This document shows, in pieces, positions 45,845 through 55,639 of a stretch of DNA of 64,000 nucleotides. The notes under the pieces are model-generated. The model was not told the DNA's origin. It did no database searches and saw only the letters and a program-made list of their open reading frames with translations. Source of the stretch: Bacteroidota bacterium (GTDB lineage Bacteria > Bacteroidota > Bacteroidia > JABDFU01); NCBI GenBank assembly GCA_013286655.1, contig JABDFG010000001.1, positions 42,983 through 106,982 on the forward strand, in the 5' to 3' direction. Every line of letters begins with the position of its first letter. Within the stretch, counting starts at the first letter, position 1. The translations under genes were made by a program, and so were the position numbers.

Positions 45845-46735
45845 ATGAAAAAACATATCCGCTCCAAAATTGTTAAGTATGCGATGTCCTTTCTCATAGG
45901 AAGTATCTTTATTTCCTGTACGGGAAACGAAACCAAAGAACGGGCAAGTGAGAACCAGACAAGCGATTCTACGCTTAAAAAAGAAAAGGAAGTAGAACAG
46001 GAGGTATCTTATAACCTCCCCTCCCCACTTCAAATTGTTTCTTTATTCAGAAAATCAGGATTGACTTTTCTGGAAGGTGTTACCAATACTCAAAAAGATC
46101 CTGCAAAATACACTTCAAATTTCAGCAAATCACTTAACCTGGGAGTTTATGCAGCCGATCTTGCATACTGTGTCTTAAATAAACAACGTCAGGAAGCAAT
46201 GAATTATATGCAGGCATCTACCCAGCTTTCCAGCTCGCTGGGAATGACAAGTATTTTTGAGGAAGGAGCTTTCGTTAAACGATTTGAAAAAAACCTTACG
46301 AACGAAGATTCTTTGCGCACAATTATAGCCGAAGTTCAAATGGCGACGGATACTTACCTGGAGGATAACGAACAACGGCAAATCTCAGCCATTGCGTTTT
46401 CGGGCGCATGGACGGAAGCTATGTACATTGGCTCAAAGGTTTTTGAAAAATCAAAAGAAAAAGGTCTGAATGATAAAATTTCAGAACAAATGACGATCCT
46501 TTCCAGGATTATTAAAGTGTTAAAATTACAGGAAACTAAGGATGCCGGAATTACCGGCTTGATAGCTGACCTGAATAGTCTGATGAATCTGTATGACAAC
46601 TTTGATTCGGTGAAGAAAAATAAAACGGAAGCCAAAGAAGATGAGCCTGTTTCAGCGGTAAGCCTAACTGATCAGGAAATGACTGAGCTTAGTAAGAAAA
46701 TCGCTGAATTGCGAAATAAATTTGTGACCAGCTAA
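45845..46735 (+). CDS. Hypothetical lipoprotein, helical
   Basis: A 296-residue exported protein. MKKHIRSKIVKYAMSFLIGSIFISC is a lipoprotein signal with lipobox ISC at Cys25. A short charged region follows, then a mostly helical body with LNLGVYAADLAYCVLNKQRQEAMNYMQASTQLSSSLG and AFSGAWTEAMYIGSKVFE. I do not recognise the family. It sits between lolA and another exported protein of unknown function. Confidence 0.8.
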   Translation: MKKHIRSKIVKYAMSFLIGSIFISCTGNETKERASENQTSDSTLKKEKEVEQEVSYNLPSPLQIVSLFRKSGLTFLEGVTNTQKDPAKYTSNFSKSLNLGVYAADLAYCVLNKQRQEAMNYMQASTQLSSSLGMTSIFEEGAFVKRFEKNLTNEDSLRTIIAEVQMATDTYLEDNEQRQISAIAFSGAWTEAMYIGSKVFEKSKEKGLNDKISEQMTILSRIIKVLKLQETKDAGITGLIADLNSLMNLYDNFDSVKKNKTEAKEDEPVSAVSLTDQEMTELSKKIAELRNKFVTS

Positions 46736-46771
46736 AGATTTTATATAAAAAACAGTTTCAATTCATCTGAA

Positions 46772-47224
46772 ATGAAAACAGCAACCCGGATTTTAGTTCT
46801 TTGCATATTGATTCTTGCAGGTAATTTTGCGAATGCTCAGTGCAAAGCCAAGCAAATTGTGAAGGAATCCAAGCCGAGCATTGCTCCTTACCAATATGAT
46901 AGTTATACCTTGAATGATATTATTTTTGATCCTGCCAAATCTCAGGTAATTGAAGTTGAGTTTACGGCATTTGCAGGCCAACACTATAAACTGGTATTCG
47001 GAACATCCTCTTTCTCTGAAGACGTGCAGTTAGCTATTTACGATAAGAATCAACGTGCAAAAAAACGGAACAAGTTATTCGAATCAGAAAACAGCGCCGA
47101 CAAACATTGGACATTTGAGCCAAAAAAAGCGGGTACGTATTACATCGATTATGAAATTCCAAAATCGGTAAGCGGTCAGAAAAATACGGGTTGTGTAGTG
47201 ATGCTGATTGGCTATAAAGAGTAA
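46772..47224 (+). CDS. Hypothetical secreted beta-sandwich protein
   Basis: A 150-residue exported protein with signal peptide [23 protein letters not shown]. The mature part looks all-beta ([42 protein letters not shown]), recalling the pre-peptidase C-terminal type of sandwich, though this is only a structural impression. It lies 36 bases after the helical lipoprotein and may share its transcript. Function unknown. Confidence 0.75.
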   Translation: MKTATRILVLCILILAGNFANAQCKAKQIVKESKPSIAPYQYDSYTLNDIIFDPAKSQVIEVEFTAFAGQHYKLVFGTSSFSEDVQLAIYDKNQRAKKRNKLFESENSADKHWTFEPKKAGTYYIDYEIPKSVSGQKNTGCVVMLIGYKE

Positions 47225-47301
47225 TAAAATCCGAATTCCTCCCTATATTTGTATTCTTTTCTGTAGTAATTATAATTAAATTAAAATTTCCAGCATTGTC
47301 T

Positions 47302-49218
47302 ATGATTAACATCACCTTACCGGATGGTTCTGTAAAACAGTTTCCTAAAGGGACGAACGCGCTCGATATTGCCAGAAGTATTAGCGAAGGGCTGGCCCGT
47401 AATGTGCTTGCGGCAAAAATAAATGAGGAAGTCTGGGATGCGAACCGTCCTATCAACCAGGATACCCGACTGGTTCTCTTAACCGGAAACGATGAAGCAG
47501 GAAAATCTACGTTATGGCATTCATCCGCCCATTTAATGGCGGAAGCGTTGGAAGCACTTTACCCGGGAATTAAATTCTGGGTTGGTCCTTCCCTCGAAAA
47601 CGGTTTTTATTATGATGTTGACTTTGGGGAAACGCGCATTTCAACAGATGACTTCAAAAAAATTGAAGACAAAATGATGGAACTTGCACGTCTGAATAAT
47701 CCCTACCTGAGAAAGGAAATTTCAAAACAAGATGCGATTGCCTATTTTAAAAATAAAGGAGACCATTATAAGCTTGATCTTCTGGAAGGTCTCTCCGATG
47801 GTAACATAACCCTCTACCAACAGGGAAATTTCACCGATTTATGCCGTGGCCCGCATATCCCCAATACCGGTTTTATTAAAGCTGTGAAACTCATGAGCGT
47901 GAGTAGCGCTTATTGGAAAGGCGATGAGAAAAACAAAATGCTCACCCGCATTTATGGAATAAGCTTTCAAAAAGAAAAGGATTTAAAAGAGTATTTAACC
48001 CTTCTGGAAGAAGCGAAAAAAAGAGATCACCGGAAGATCGGAAAAGAATTGGAACTTTTTACTTTTTCAGAAAAAGTTGGAATGGGTTTACCACTCTGGT
48101 TGCCAAAAGGAGCCGCTTTACGCGAGCGGCTCATACAATTCCTTCAAAAAGCCCAGATAAAAGCAGGTTATCTTCCAGTAATTACTCCGCACATAGGGAA
48201 TAAGCAACTATACATAACCTCCGGGCATTATGAAAAATATGGTAAGGATAGTTTTCAGCCAATAAATACGCCGGTAGAGGGGGAACAATTTTTTTTGAAA
48301 CCCATGAATTGTCCCCATCATTGCGAAATATACAAAAGTTCTCCCCGCTCCTATAAGGATCTTCCTTTACGATTTGCTGAATTTGGGACCGTCTATCGCT
48401 ATGAACAACATGGAGAATTGCACGGACTGACCAGGGTGCGTGGCTTTACCCAGGATGATGCCCATCTGTTTTGCCGTCCGGATCAATTGCACGATGAATT
48501 CTGTAAAGTAATTGATTTGGTGCTTTACGTATTTAAAGCTCTTGATTTTCAGGATTATACAGCTCAAATTTCACTTCGTGACCCGGAGAGTAAATCCAAG
48601 TACATAGGCTCCGATGAAAACTGGCAAAAGGCAGAACAGGCCATCATCGAATCAGCCAAAGAAAAAGGGCTTAAAACCACTGTAGAGCTTGGAGAAGCTG
48701 CATTTTACGGTCCTAAGCTTGATTTTATGGTTAAAGATGCCATTGGCCGCAAATGGCAACTCGGTACTATCCAGGTCGATTATAACCTCCCGGAACGCTT
48801 TGAATTGGAGTACACTGGGAGTGACAACATGAAACATGTACCCGTTATGATACACCGGGCGCCATTTGGCTCGCTGGAACGGTTTATAGCGGTTTTAATC
48901 GAACATTGTGCAGGCAATTTCCCACTCTGGTTGACTCCCGAGCAGGTCTATGTGCTCCCGATCAGTGAAAAACATAATGATTACGCGAAAAAAGTTTTAG
49001 AATTGTTAAATAATTCCGATATTCGCGGGCTCGTCGATGACCGGAATGAGAAGATTGGCAAGAAGATACGGGATACGGAGATGAAGAAAATACCCTTCAT
49101 GCTGATTGTCGGAGAAAAGGAAGAACTTGAAAATAAAGTTTCTGTTCGAAGACATGGTGAAGGCGATAAAGGAATTTTTACCATTGATGAATTTGTAACA
49201 AGTGTAAATAAAATTTAA
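47302..49218 (+). CDS. thrS: Threonyl-tRNA synthetase
   Basis: A class II synthetase charging tRNA-Thr (638 residues). Domains: TGS (1-62, [24 protein letters not shown]), editing domain with [17 protein letters not shown] (about 73-90), catalytic core with the zinc ligands in [15 protein letters not shown] (about residue 335) and a C-terminal anticodon-binding domain (about 550-635). The ATG at 47302 is preferred over a TTG two codons upstream. First gene of thrS-infC-rpmI-rplT. Confidence 0.97.
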   Translation: MINITLPDGSVKQFPKGTNALDIARSISEGLARNVLAAKINEEVWDANRPINQDTRLVLLTGNDEAGKSTLWHSSAHLMAEALEALYPGIKFWVGPSLENGFYYDVDFGETRISTDDFKKIEDKMMELARLNNPYLRKEISKQDAIAYFKNKGDHYKLDLLEGLSDGNITLYQQGNFTDLCRGPHIPNTGFIKAVKLMSVSSAYWKGDEKNKMLTRIYGISFQKEKDLKEYLTLLEEAKKRDHRKIGKELELFTFSEKVGMGLPLWLPKGAALRERLIQFLQKAQIKAGYLPVITPHIGNKQLYITSGHYEKYGKDSFQPINTPVEGEQFFLKPMNCPHHCEIYKSSPRSYKDLPLRFAEFGTVYRYEQHGELHGLTRVRGFTQDDAHLFCRPDQLHDEFCKVIDLVLYVFKALDFQDYTAQISLRDPESKSKYIGSDENWQKAEQAIIESAKEKGLKTTVELGEAAFYGPKLDFMVKDAIGRKWQLGTIQVDYNLPERFELEYTGSDNMKHVPVMIHRAPFGSLERFIAVLIEHCAGNFPLWLTPEQVYVLPISEKHNDYAKKVLELLNNSDIRGLVDDRNEKIGKKIRDTEMKKIPFMLIVGEKEELENKVSVRRHGEGDKGIFTIDEFVTSVNKI

Positions 49219-49232
49219 AAGCGGAGGTAACT

Positions 49233-49802
49233 ATAGCAATTGTATTCAGACCCAGACCATTTGTTCCGAGACCCAATAACAGGTTTCAGAAGAAAGAACC
49301 CTTACATAAAATAAATGAACGGATAACGGCAACGGAAGTACGCGTTGTTGGAGATGGTATAGAAGGAGGAGTTTTCCCGATTGCCCAGGCAATTGAAATA
49401 GCCCGGAATGCGGGAGTTGACCTGGTTGAAATTGCAGCTACTGCTACTCCACCCGTTTGTAAGGTAATTGATTATAAAAAATTCCTTTACGAACAGAAGA
49501 AGAAAGCAAAGGAAATGAAAGCAAAGGCCCAAAAGGTCGTTGTAAAAGAAATACGTTTTGGGCCACACATTGATGATCATGATTTCAATTTTAAGAAGAA
49601 CCATGCGATCAACTTCTTAAAGGAAGGTTCAAAAGTAAGGGCATATGTAATGTTCAGAGGACGTGAAATAGTGTACAAGGATCAGGGGGAATTATTATTG
49701 CTCCGGTTCGCAAATGAATTGGAAGAATTCGGGAAGGCAGAACAATTGCCTTTGTTGGAAGGAAAACGGATGATGATGATTATTGCTCCGAAAAAGAAAT
49801 AA
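49233..49802 (+). CDS. infC: Translation initiation factor IF-3, ATA start
   Basis: IF-3 keeps 30S subunits free and checks the start codon. The 189-residue frame reads, from ATA at 49233, [41 protein letters not shown], then [38 protein letters not shown] and the C-terminal domain ending MMIIAPKKK. No ATG, GTG or TTG occurs in this frame before the conserved HKINERI region. A strong GGAGG at 49223-49227 sits five bases before the ATA; the in-frame ATT at 49239 is the alternative. A rare start is the basis of IF-3 self-control in other bacteria (AUU in E. coli). Confidence 0.93.
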   Translation: MAIVFRPRPFVPRPNNRFQKKEPLHKINERITATEVRVVGDGIEGGVFPIAQAIEIARNAGVDLVEIAATATPPVCKVIDYKKFLYEQKKKAKEMKAKAQKVVVKEIRFGPHIDDHDFNFKKNHAINFLKEGSKVRAYVMFRGREIVYKDQGELLLLRFANELEEFGKAEQLPLLEGKRMMMIIAPKKK

Positions 49803-49839
49803 ACGTTTTTTTTAATTATTAATTTATAATTCTCGTGTA

Positions 49840-50049
49840 ATGCCAAAAATGAAGACAAATTCCAGTGCAAAGAAAAGATTTTCGATAACTGGTACCGGTA
49901 AGATCAAAAGAAAACAGGCTTTCAAGAATCACATTCTTACTAAAAAGGCAAAAAAACGCAAGGAAAAACTGGCCGGTTTTGTTCAGGTGAATCCTGTGGA
50001 TACCGGACGTGTGAAATTTATGCTCGCAATCGGTAAAGGAAAAGCGTAA
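49840..50049 (+). CDS. rpmI: Large ribosomal subunit protein bL35
   Basis: A 69-residue basic ribosomal protein: [41 protein letters not shown] is the typical bL35 sequence. It follows infC by 37 bases in the conserved infC-rpmI-rplT order. The start is the ATG that gives the conserved MPKMKT opening. Confidence 0.97.
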   Translation: MPKMKTNSSAKKRFSITGTGKIKRKQAFKNHILTKKAKKRKEKLAGFVQVNPVDTGRVKFMLAIGKGKA

Positions 50050-50093
50050 AGAATAGTAATCAATTAGTATAAACCCGGTACTGAGTACTAAGA

Positions 50094-50113
50094 TTCATTG
50101 CAAAAGCAATGAA
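50094..50113 (+). promoter_or_regulatory. Hairpin between rpmI and rplT
   Basis: TTCATTGC and GCAATGAA form a perfect 8-bp stem with an AAAA loop, 27 bases before rplT. No T-run follows, so it is not a terminator. It could be an L20 autoregulatory site or an RNA processing element; neither is shown. Confidence 0.4.
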
Positions 50114-50140
50114 CGCTCATCACCAAAAACCTAAGAAATC

Positions 50141-50485
50141 ATGCCAAGGTCGGTTAACAATGTGGCTTCCAGAGCCAGAAGAAAGAAACTCCTCAAACAA
50201 ACAAAAGGGTATTGGGGTGCACGCAAAAACATTCTCACTGTTGCAAAACACGTTTTTGAAAAAGGTTTAACCTATGCTTACAAAGGTCGCAAACTAAAAA
50301 AACGCAACATGCGTGGTCTTTGGATTCAGCGGATCAATGCAGGCGTTCGCGAACATGGAATGAGCTATTCAGAATTTATGGGTAAAATTCATTCCAAGAA
50401 CATGAACCTGAACCGCAAGGTTTTAGCTGATTTGGCAATGAATCATCCCGAAGCTTTCAAATCGGTGATTGAATCGGTAAAATAA
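50141..50485 (+). CDS. rplT: Large ribosomal subunit protein bL20
   Basis: A 114-residue protein that binds 23S rRNA early in 50S assembly: [30 protein letters not shown], then ARGLW-type [21 protein letters not shown] and [17 protein letters not shown]. In other bacteria L20 represses its own operon by binding the mRNA. Last gene of the translation operon, followed by a terminator. Confidence 0.97.
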   Translation: MPRSVNNVASRARRKKLLKQTKGYWGARKNILTVAKHVFEKGLTYAYKGRKLKKRNMRGLWIQRINAGVREHGMSYSEFMGKIHSKNMNLNRKVLADLAMNHPEAFKSVIESVK

Positions 50486-50523
50486 AGTCAATTCTTCTGT
50501 GAAGGAGAAGTGCGATTTATCCA

Positions 50524-50551
50524 GAAACGGGAATCAGTTGATTCCCGTTTC
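50524..50551 (+). terminator. Terminator after rplT
   Basis: A perfect 11-bp stem, GAAACGGGAAT (50524-50534) with ATTCCCGTTTC (50541-50551), a 6-base loop, then CTATTTTAT. It ends seven bases before the ATG of the next gene. Confidence 0.75.
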
Positions 50552-50558
50552 CTATTTT

Positions 50559-51956
50559 ATGGGTTATAAATGCTTCTTTCGACTACTTGTTTTAAACAAC
50601 CTTCTGTTCAGCGGTCTTTACTGCTTATTGCTCTTCTTTAACCGTTATGCAGCGGACGATTACTATACCGTGTTCAACGCCAGGACCAGGGGCATTCTGG
50701 GCAGTACATGGTATATCTATCAAACATGGACCCCTCGGCCTGCCGCAGTATTCCTGTCAAGCGCCCTCACCGGCCATTTTCAGGAACGGAGCGTTCTGAT
50801 AGGTTATGGACTAATCGTATTATTTCTTCTGGCGACTGCAGCTTTCAAACTCCTGCAATTCTTCTGTAAAAAGGCCGAAATTCATTTTTCAAATTTCGTT
50901 TTATTTAATTTTTCAGCGCTTTTTTGTTGTGCTTTCTTTTTTTCCTCGGTGTCTATCGCTGAGACCTGGTTTTGGTTCTGCTCTTCCATCGCCTATTTAT
51001 TCAGCCTGGCAGCTTTCCTTTGGGGTCTTGTGTTTTTACTAAATGGTAAAACCAATGTAATTAATTCTGTCGCCCTATCTGTTTGTTTGGTCTATGTGAT
51101 GGGAGCCGCAGAATCTTTCGGAGTATTTGTAATGCTGCTGTGCGTTGCAGGAATTTTGCTTTTTATTTACCGGTTTCGAAAGAATACAAGAGAATTAAAA
51201 AACAGCCACCTGTTCAAAATGCTATTCAGCATCACTTGTTTTTCACTTATTGCATTATCATTTATTTACTTCGGAACAGGCACTCAATCCAGAAAGGCCA
51301 TGTTAAGGCAAGCCGCTTTTATAGAAACATTTTATCTCCCGGCACGAACAATGATCTACCTGTTTATTCTGAAAATTCCAACGAAACTACCTCTGCTGGT
51401 ACTATTTTCCATCCCTTTTTCATGGGCAGGGAATCAATTAAAAAATAATTTACTTGCTTCCCTCCTCTTTACCAGCAAGTCCTTAAGAATAGCCTGTGTC
51501 GGTTTTTTAGTACTAAGTTATAGTGCCTTATTGCCAGCCTGCTATATTATGGCTGACCGGGGTCCCGAGCGTTCCTTTACAATTAACTCTTTCCTCCTTG
51601 TCCTTTTATTCATTTACCTATTTGCTTACCTCGGATATAAAATAAAAGACAAAAGAGTGATGTTAATTACCGCTTCAGGACTTTCCTTAAGTTCCGGTTT
51701 GCTCATTTTCAGTATTGTCTGGCAATTGAACTCAGCTCCCTTATATGCAAATGCAGTAGACAAACGCATCGAAGTTGTAAAAGCTGAAAACAAAAAAGGA
51801 CGAACTGCATCACTCGATCTTGAACCACTTCCTCCCAATGGGTTCTACTATTCAGCGGAATTATCACCGGATACAAATTTCTACAACAACGTATTTTTCC
51901 GGAAAGGCCTGGGATTAAATTTTAGTTGCAGGGTAAACAACGGCATTTATCATTGA
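50559..51956 (+). CDS. Polytopic membrane protein, DUF6056-like
   Basis: A membrane protein of 465 residues with about ten hydrophobic helices. The first periplasmic loop has NRYAADDYYTVFNARTRGILGSTWYIYQTWTPRPAAVFL, the type of Asp-Asp motif and downstream Arg seen in DUF6056 and other GT-C-like glycosyltransferases. A glycosyl transfer role from a lipid-linked sugar is possible but unproven. The ATG at 50559 is chosen because an upstream in-frame ATG at 50499 would place the rplT terminator inside the gene. It converges on the TPR lipoprotein gene. Confidence 0.78.
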   Translation: MGYKCFFRLLVLNNLLFSGLYCLLLFFNRYAADDYYTVFNARTRGILGSTWYIYQTWTPRPAAVFLSSALTGHFQERSVLIGYGLIVLFLLATAAFKLLQFFCKKAEIHFSNFVLFNFSALFCCAFFFSSVSIAETWFWFCSSIAYLFSLAAFLWGLVFLLNGKTNVINSVALSVCLVYVMGAAESFGVFVMLLCVAGILLFIYRFRKNTRELKNSHLFKMLFSITCFSLIALSFIYFGTGTQSRKAMLRQAAFIETFYLPARTMIYLFILKIPTKLPLLVLFSIPFSWAGNQLKNNLLASLLFTSKSLRIACVGFLVLSYSALLPACYIMADRGPERSFTINSFLLVLLFIYLFAYLGYKIKDKRVMLITASGLSLSSGLLIFSIVWQLNSAPLYANAVDKRIEVVKAENKKGRTASLDLEPLPPNGFYYSAELSPDTNFYNNVFFRKGLGLNFSCRVNNGIYH

Positions 51957-51964
51957 TAACCTAT

Positions 51965-52987
51965 TTAAAGCCCTTGTAAAGCTTCGACTGCCGGCTGATA
52001 CTTGGGATCAAGCTGAACGGCTATCCGGTAATCGGCCTTTGCCTTCGCTTTATCTCCCTTCTGAAGGTAGCAGGTGGCACGCGCATAATAGGCCTCCACA
52101 TACCGGGAATCTATCTGAACGGCGGCTGTAAAATGTTTGATCGCTTCCTCGTAATCCTTTTTGTGTACCAGCGCAATAGCCCCAAGATTGTATTGAGCAT
52201 GCTTATAATTGGGTTCTATTTTTAGCAGATCCTGATACATTGCTATCGCATTATCCCAGTCTTTCCCATCCTGGTAAAATTTTCCCTTATTGTAAAAGGT
52301 TTCCAGACTTTTGGGTTCCAAACGCAATGCATCATTATAATAGTCTATCGCCAGTTTGTTTTTTTTTGCAGCATACAAAACTCCCAGTTCCTCATATGCA
52401 GCATAATAATCAGGATCCTGCTCTGTAGCAGTAACCATGCTGGATATAGCTTTTAGTGTATCTCCGGTTTCCTTAAAATTCAAGCCTTTCAGGAAATATG
52501 CTTTAGAAATATAATTATTCACTTTCAAAGCATCATTAATATAGTTGATAGATTCCCGGTACTTTTTTACATAAAAATAAAGTTCGGCCAATTTTAACAT
52601 AGCCTCCGTATTTTTCGGATCAAGCGAAAGACATTTTTCCAGGGCATCCTTGGTCTTACTTGTATGATTGCCGAATAAATAAATATCCGAAAGGGTAATA
52701 TAATATTCCGCTTTCATGCTATCCAATCTCATTAGGTGGGACATATCCAGCAGGGATGCATTAAAATCACGCATCTTCAGGTAATATTTCGCACGTGCAT
52801 AATAGGAAGTAGCATCCGTGGTATCCTTCCTCAGTTTTTCGTTTAGTTCCTGTAATTCTCTGGGAATAATTACTGCAGAAGAAGGAGTTTGTGAACCGCT
52901 CTCGTTTTTGATTGAAGAGTTGTGGCAAGCAGCAATTAAACAAATGACGATAGAAAGAGGCAAATAAGAAATAAACGACTTATTCAT
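51965..52987 (-). CDS. TPR-repeat lipoprotein
   Basis: A 340-residue exported lipoprotein: MNKSFISYLPLSIVICLIAAC has a lipobox IAAC at Cys21. From about residue 40 on it consists of some eight TPR units, for example AYYELGVLYAAKKNKLAIDYYNDALRLEPKS and AQYNLGAIALVHKKDYEEAIKHFTAAVQIDSRYVEA. TPR superhelices bind other proteins, so it is probably an envelope scaffold; partners are unknown. Transcribed alone, divergent from the helicase. Confidence 0.88.
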   Translation of the reverse strand: MNKSFISYLPLSIVICLIAACHNSSIKNESGSQTPSSAVIIPRELQELNEKLRKDTTDATSYYARAKYYLKMRDFNASLLDMSHLMRLDSMKAEYYITLSDIYLFGNHTSKTKDALEKCLSLDPKNTEAMLKLAELYFYVKKYRESINYINDALKVNNYISKAYFLKGLNFKETGDTLKAISSMVTATEQDPDYYAAYEELGVLYAAKKNKLAIDYYNDALRLEPKSLETFYNKGKFYQDGKDWDNAIAMYQDLLKIEPNYKHAQYNLGAIALVHKKDYEEAIKHFTAAVQIDSRYVEAYYARATCYLQKGDKAKAKADYRIAVQLDPKYQPAVEALQGL

Positions 52988-53087
52988 AGAACCTGTCTTT
53001 TCACTTTAAAGATAACTAAAAGATGTTAGTGTTGTTAACCAGGCTGGAAGCATTCGGCTATCTTTACAGGAAGCTAAAATTAAATCC

Positions 53088-54422
53088 ATGACATTTGAAG
53101 AATTAAACATAACCAAACCCTTGCTCAATGCGCTAATCGATCTGGAGTATGTAGCTCCTACCCCTATTCAGGAAAAGGCATTTCCACTGATCATGTCAGG
53201 CCGAGACATTATTGGAATAGCTCAAACAGGTACCGGCAAGACCTTTGCCTATCTGCTTCCCTTACTCCGGCAATTAAAATTTTCCGATCAAAAAAATCCA
53301 AGGATCCTTATAGTTGTGCCTACCCGCGAGTTAGTTTTACAAATAATCGGCGAAATTGAAAAATTAACAAAATATATGCAGGTCCGTTTCCTTGGAGTAT
53401 ACGGTGGCACGAATATCAATACTCAAAAACAACTGGTATACAATGGTTTGGATATACTTGTTGCCACTCCAGGCCGGCTGGTTGATCTGAAACTTACCGG
53501 AATACTAAAGCTAAGAGAAATTCAAAAACTGGTCATCGACGAAGCAGACGAAATGCTGAATCTTGGATTTAGAACCCAGGTAATTAATCTGTTGGACACA
53601 TTACCCTCAAAAAGGCAGAATCTCTTGTTTTCTGCCACGCTAACAAGCGATGTAGAAAAAATGATTCTTGAATATTTTAACACTCCTCTTAAAATTGAAA
53701 TCACATCGCATGGAACCCCTTTGGAGAGGATTATCCAGGTAGGTTATCCCGTTCCCAATTTCATTACCAAGTCGAATCTCCTGGTTCACTTGCTTGCAAA
53801 CGACTCGAGCTTACTGAAAGTAGTCGTATTTGTGAAAAGCAAAAAACTGGCGGATCGCCTGTACGATGAACTGGAATTGAGATTACCAGGGCAATTTGCT
53901 GTGATGCATTCCAACAAATCACAGGCACAGCGCTTTGCCGCTATCAAACAATTTGATGAAGGAAAGCACCGTTGTCTCATCGCAACGGATATTATTGCAC
54001 GCGGGCTTGATTTCTCCGATGTAAGTCATGTAATTAATTTTGACCTGCCGGAAATACCTGCAGACTATATTCACCGCATTGGCAGAACCGGACGGGCAAA
54101 CAAGGCAGGCGTTGCAATAAGTTTCATTAATGAATTGGAAGAATCCTACCAGGCAGGAATTGAAGAACTAATGAACAAATCCATCCCGCTGGAAGAATTA
54201 CCTGAAGGCCTGGTTATTTCAAATGTATTTTCAGAAGAAGAGAAGCCATCCCTAATGAATAAAAATTACAGTTCATCTAAAGGAAAAGGAATGACGGGGG
54301 CCTTTCACGAAAAACTGGGCAAAAATAAAAAAGTGAATTTAGGCGGTGCCAGACGGCTGGGGTTTAAAGAAAAAAAGAAGAGAAAACCTGTTGTCCGAAG
54401 TGCCCGGAAGAAGAAGTTCTGA
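53088..54422 (+). CDS. DEAD-box ATP-dependent RNA helicase
   Basis: A 444-residue RNA helicase of the RhlE/DeaD group. Motifs in order: Q motif YVAPTPIQEKAFP, I AQTGTGKT (about residue 44), II DEAD in VIDEADEML (about 148), III SAT, and the C-terminal IATDIIARGLDFSD and HRIGRTGRA (about 325). The last 60 residues are basic (GKNKKVNLGGARRLGFKEKKKRKPVVRSARKKKF), a probable RNA-binding tail. It may serve ribosome assembly or mRNA decay. Confidence 0.93.
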   Translation: MTFEELNITKPLLNALIDLEYVAPTPIQEKAFPLIMSGRDIIGIAQTGTGKTFAYLLPLLRQLKFSDQKNPRILIVVPTRELVLQIIGEIEKLTKYMQVRFLGVYGGTNINTQKQLVYNGLDILVATPGRLVDLKLTGILKLREIQKLVIDEADEMLNLGFRTQVINLLDTLPSKRQNLLFSATLTSDVEKMILEYFNTPLKIEITSHGTPLERIIQVGYPVPNFITKSNLLVHLLANDSSLLKVVVFVKSKKLADRLYDELELRLPGQFAVMHSNKSQAQRFAAIKQFDEGKHRCLIATDIIARGLDFSDVSHVINFDLPEIPADYIHRIGRTGRANKAGVAISFINELEESYQAGIEELMNKSIPLEELPEGLVISNVFSEEEKPSLMNKNYSSSKGKGMTGAFHEKLGKNKKVNLGGARRLGFKEKKKRKPVVRSARKKKF

Positions 54423-54450
54423 TTTTTCGGGTCACAATTTAGCAAACAAA

Positions 54451-54478
54451 AGTCCCTCTTCATTAAAGAAGAGGGACT
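54451..54478 (-). terminator. recA terminator
   Basis: A perfect 11-bp stem (54451-54461 with 54468-54478; core GTCCCTCTTC/GAAGAGGGAC) with a 6-base loop. On the minus strand TTTTGTTTG follows, so it ends the lexA-recA transcript; on the plus strand no T-run follows. Confidence 0.75.
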
Positions 54479-54527
54479 CTCGGGCAAACCAGGCAAAAAT
54501 TAACCAAACTAAACTTTACAAACTGAA

Positions 54528-55604
54528 TTAATTAACCTCAACAGGAACAGCCGGTTTAAGAGCTTCCTTAATGCGGTTTTCAATTTCTTCTCCAAGTTCC
54601 GGATTATCCAGAAAAACCTGTTTTACAGAATCACGGCCCTGACCAAGTTTAGTAGTGTCATAGCTGAACCAGGAACCACTCTTTTGAATGATGCCATGCT
54701 CAACTCCCAGGTCGATGATTTCACCTACTTTTGAAATGCCATCACCAAATATCATATCGAATTCGGCAAGGCGGAAAGGGGGAGCAATTTTATTTTTTAC
54801 AACTTTAACACGGGTCCGGTTACCGACAACAACTTCACCTTCCTTCAACTGTCCTATTCTGCGGATATCCAGACGCACGGAAGCGTAAAATTTCAATGCA
54901 TTACCACCGGTTGTTGTTTCAGGATTTCCAAACATAACACCGATCTTTTCACGCAATTGATTAATAAAAATACAGCAACAACCGGTTCTGTTGATGTTAG
55001 CCGTTAACTTACGCAGTGCTTGGGACATCAGACGTGCCTGTAAGCCCATTTTAGAATCGCCCATTTCACCCTCAATCTCACTTTTAGGAGTAAGTGCAGC
55101 CACCGAATCGATCACGACAATGTCTACAGCTCCGGAACGGATCAGGTTATCCGCAATTTCCAAGGCCTGTTCTCCATTATCAGGCTGAGACAGCAAAAGA
55201 TCCTTTACATTTACTCCAAGTTTCTGTGCGTACAAACGATCAAAAGCATGCTCTGCATCAATGATCGCTGCAACGCCACCTTGTTTTTGAACATTGGCAA
55301 TTGCGTGAATAGCCAATGTTGTTTTGCCCGAAGATTCAGGACCATAGATCTCAACGATACGCCCCTTAGGCAAGCCGCCTATTCCCAGTGCAATGTCCAG
55401 GGTAAGCGAACCGGTTGGAATGACTTCTACCTGGTCAACAACGGAATCATCCATTTTCATAATGGTTCCTTTACCATAGGTTTTTTCCAATTTATCAATT
55501 GTAAGTTGGAGAGCCTTTAGCTTTTCTTTGTTAACCTCTTTAGCGGATTCTTTTTGATCCTTCTGCTCTTTAGGCTCCTTTAGTTCTTTTGTTTCTTTGC
55601 TCAT
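54528..55604 (-). CDS. recA: Recombinase RecA
   Basis: The strand-exchange ATPase of homologous recombination and the co-protease that triggers LexA self-cleavage. Walker A is GPESSGKTT (about residue 89), IDAEHAFD, the VVIDSVAAL Walker B, and the L2 loop region [21 protein letters not shown] are present. Before the usual start ([22 protein letters not shown]) it has a 27-residue, highly charged Lys/Glu extension made of [16 protein letters not shown] units. It follows lexA by 35 bases with no promoter visible between. Confidence 0.97.
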   Translation of the reverse strand: MSKETKELKEPKEQKDQKESAKEVNKEKLKALQLTIDKLEKTYGKGTIMKMDDSVVDQVEVIPTGSLTLDIALGIGGLPKGRIVEIYGPESSGKTTLAIHAIANVQKQGGVAAIIDAEHAFDRLYAQKLGVNVKDLLLSQPDNGEQALEIADNLIRSGAVDIVVIDSVAALTPKSEIEGEMGDSKMGLQARLMSQALRKLTANINRTGCCCIFINQLREKIGVMFGNPETTTGGNALKFYASVRLDIRRIGQLKEGEVVVGNRTRVKVVKNKIAPPFRLAEFDMIFGDGISKVGEIIDLGVEHGIIQKSGSWFSYDTTKLGQGRDSVKQVFLDNPELGEEIENRIKEALKPAVPVEVN

Positions 55605-55639
55605 GATATTTAGGTTTTATAATTACGTTTTGAAATTCA

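Noticed and set aside
49515..49802. A short IF-3-like gene starting at ATG 49515
   Set aside because: The frame continues upstream to a complete IF-3 N-terminal domain; the true start is a rare codon at 49233.
50094..50113. Third copy of the dispersed hairpin element
   Set aside because: It has a different stem sequence, no shared core and no flanking direct repeats.
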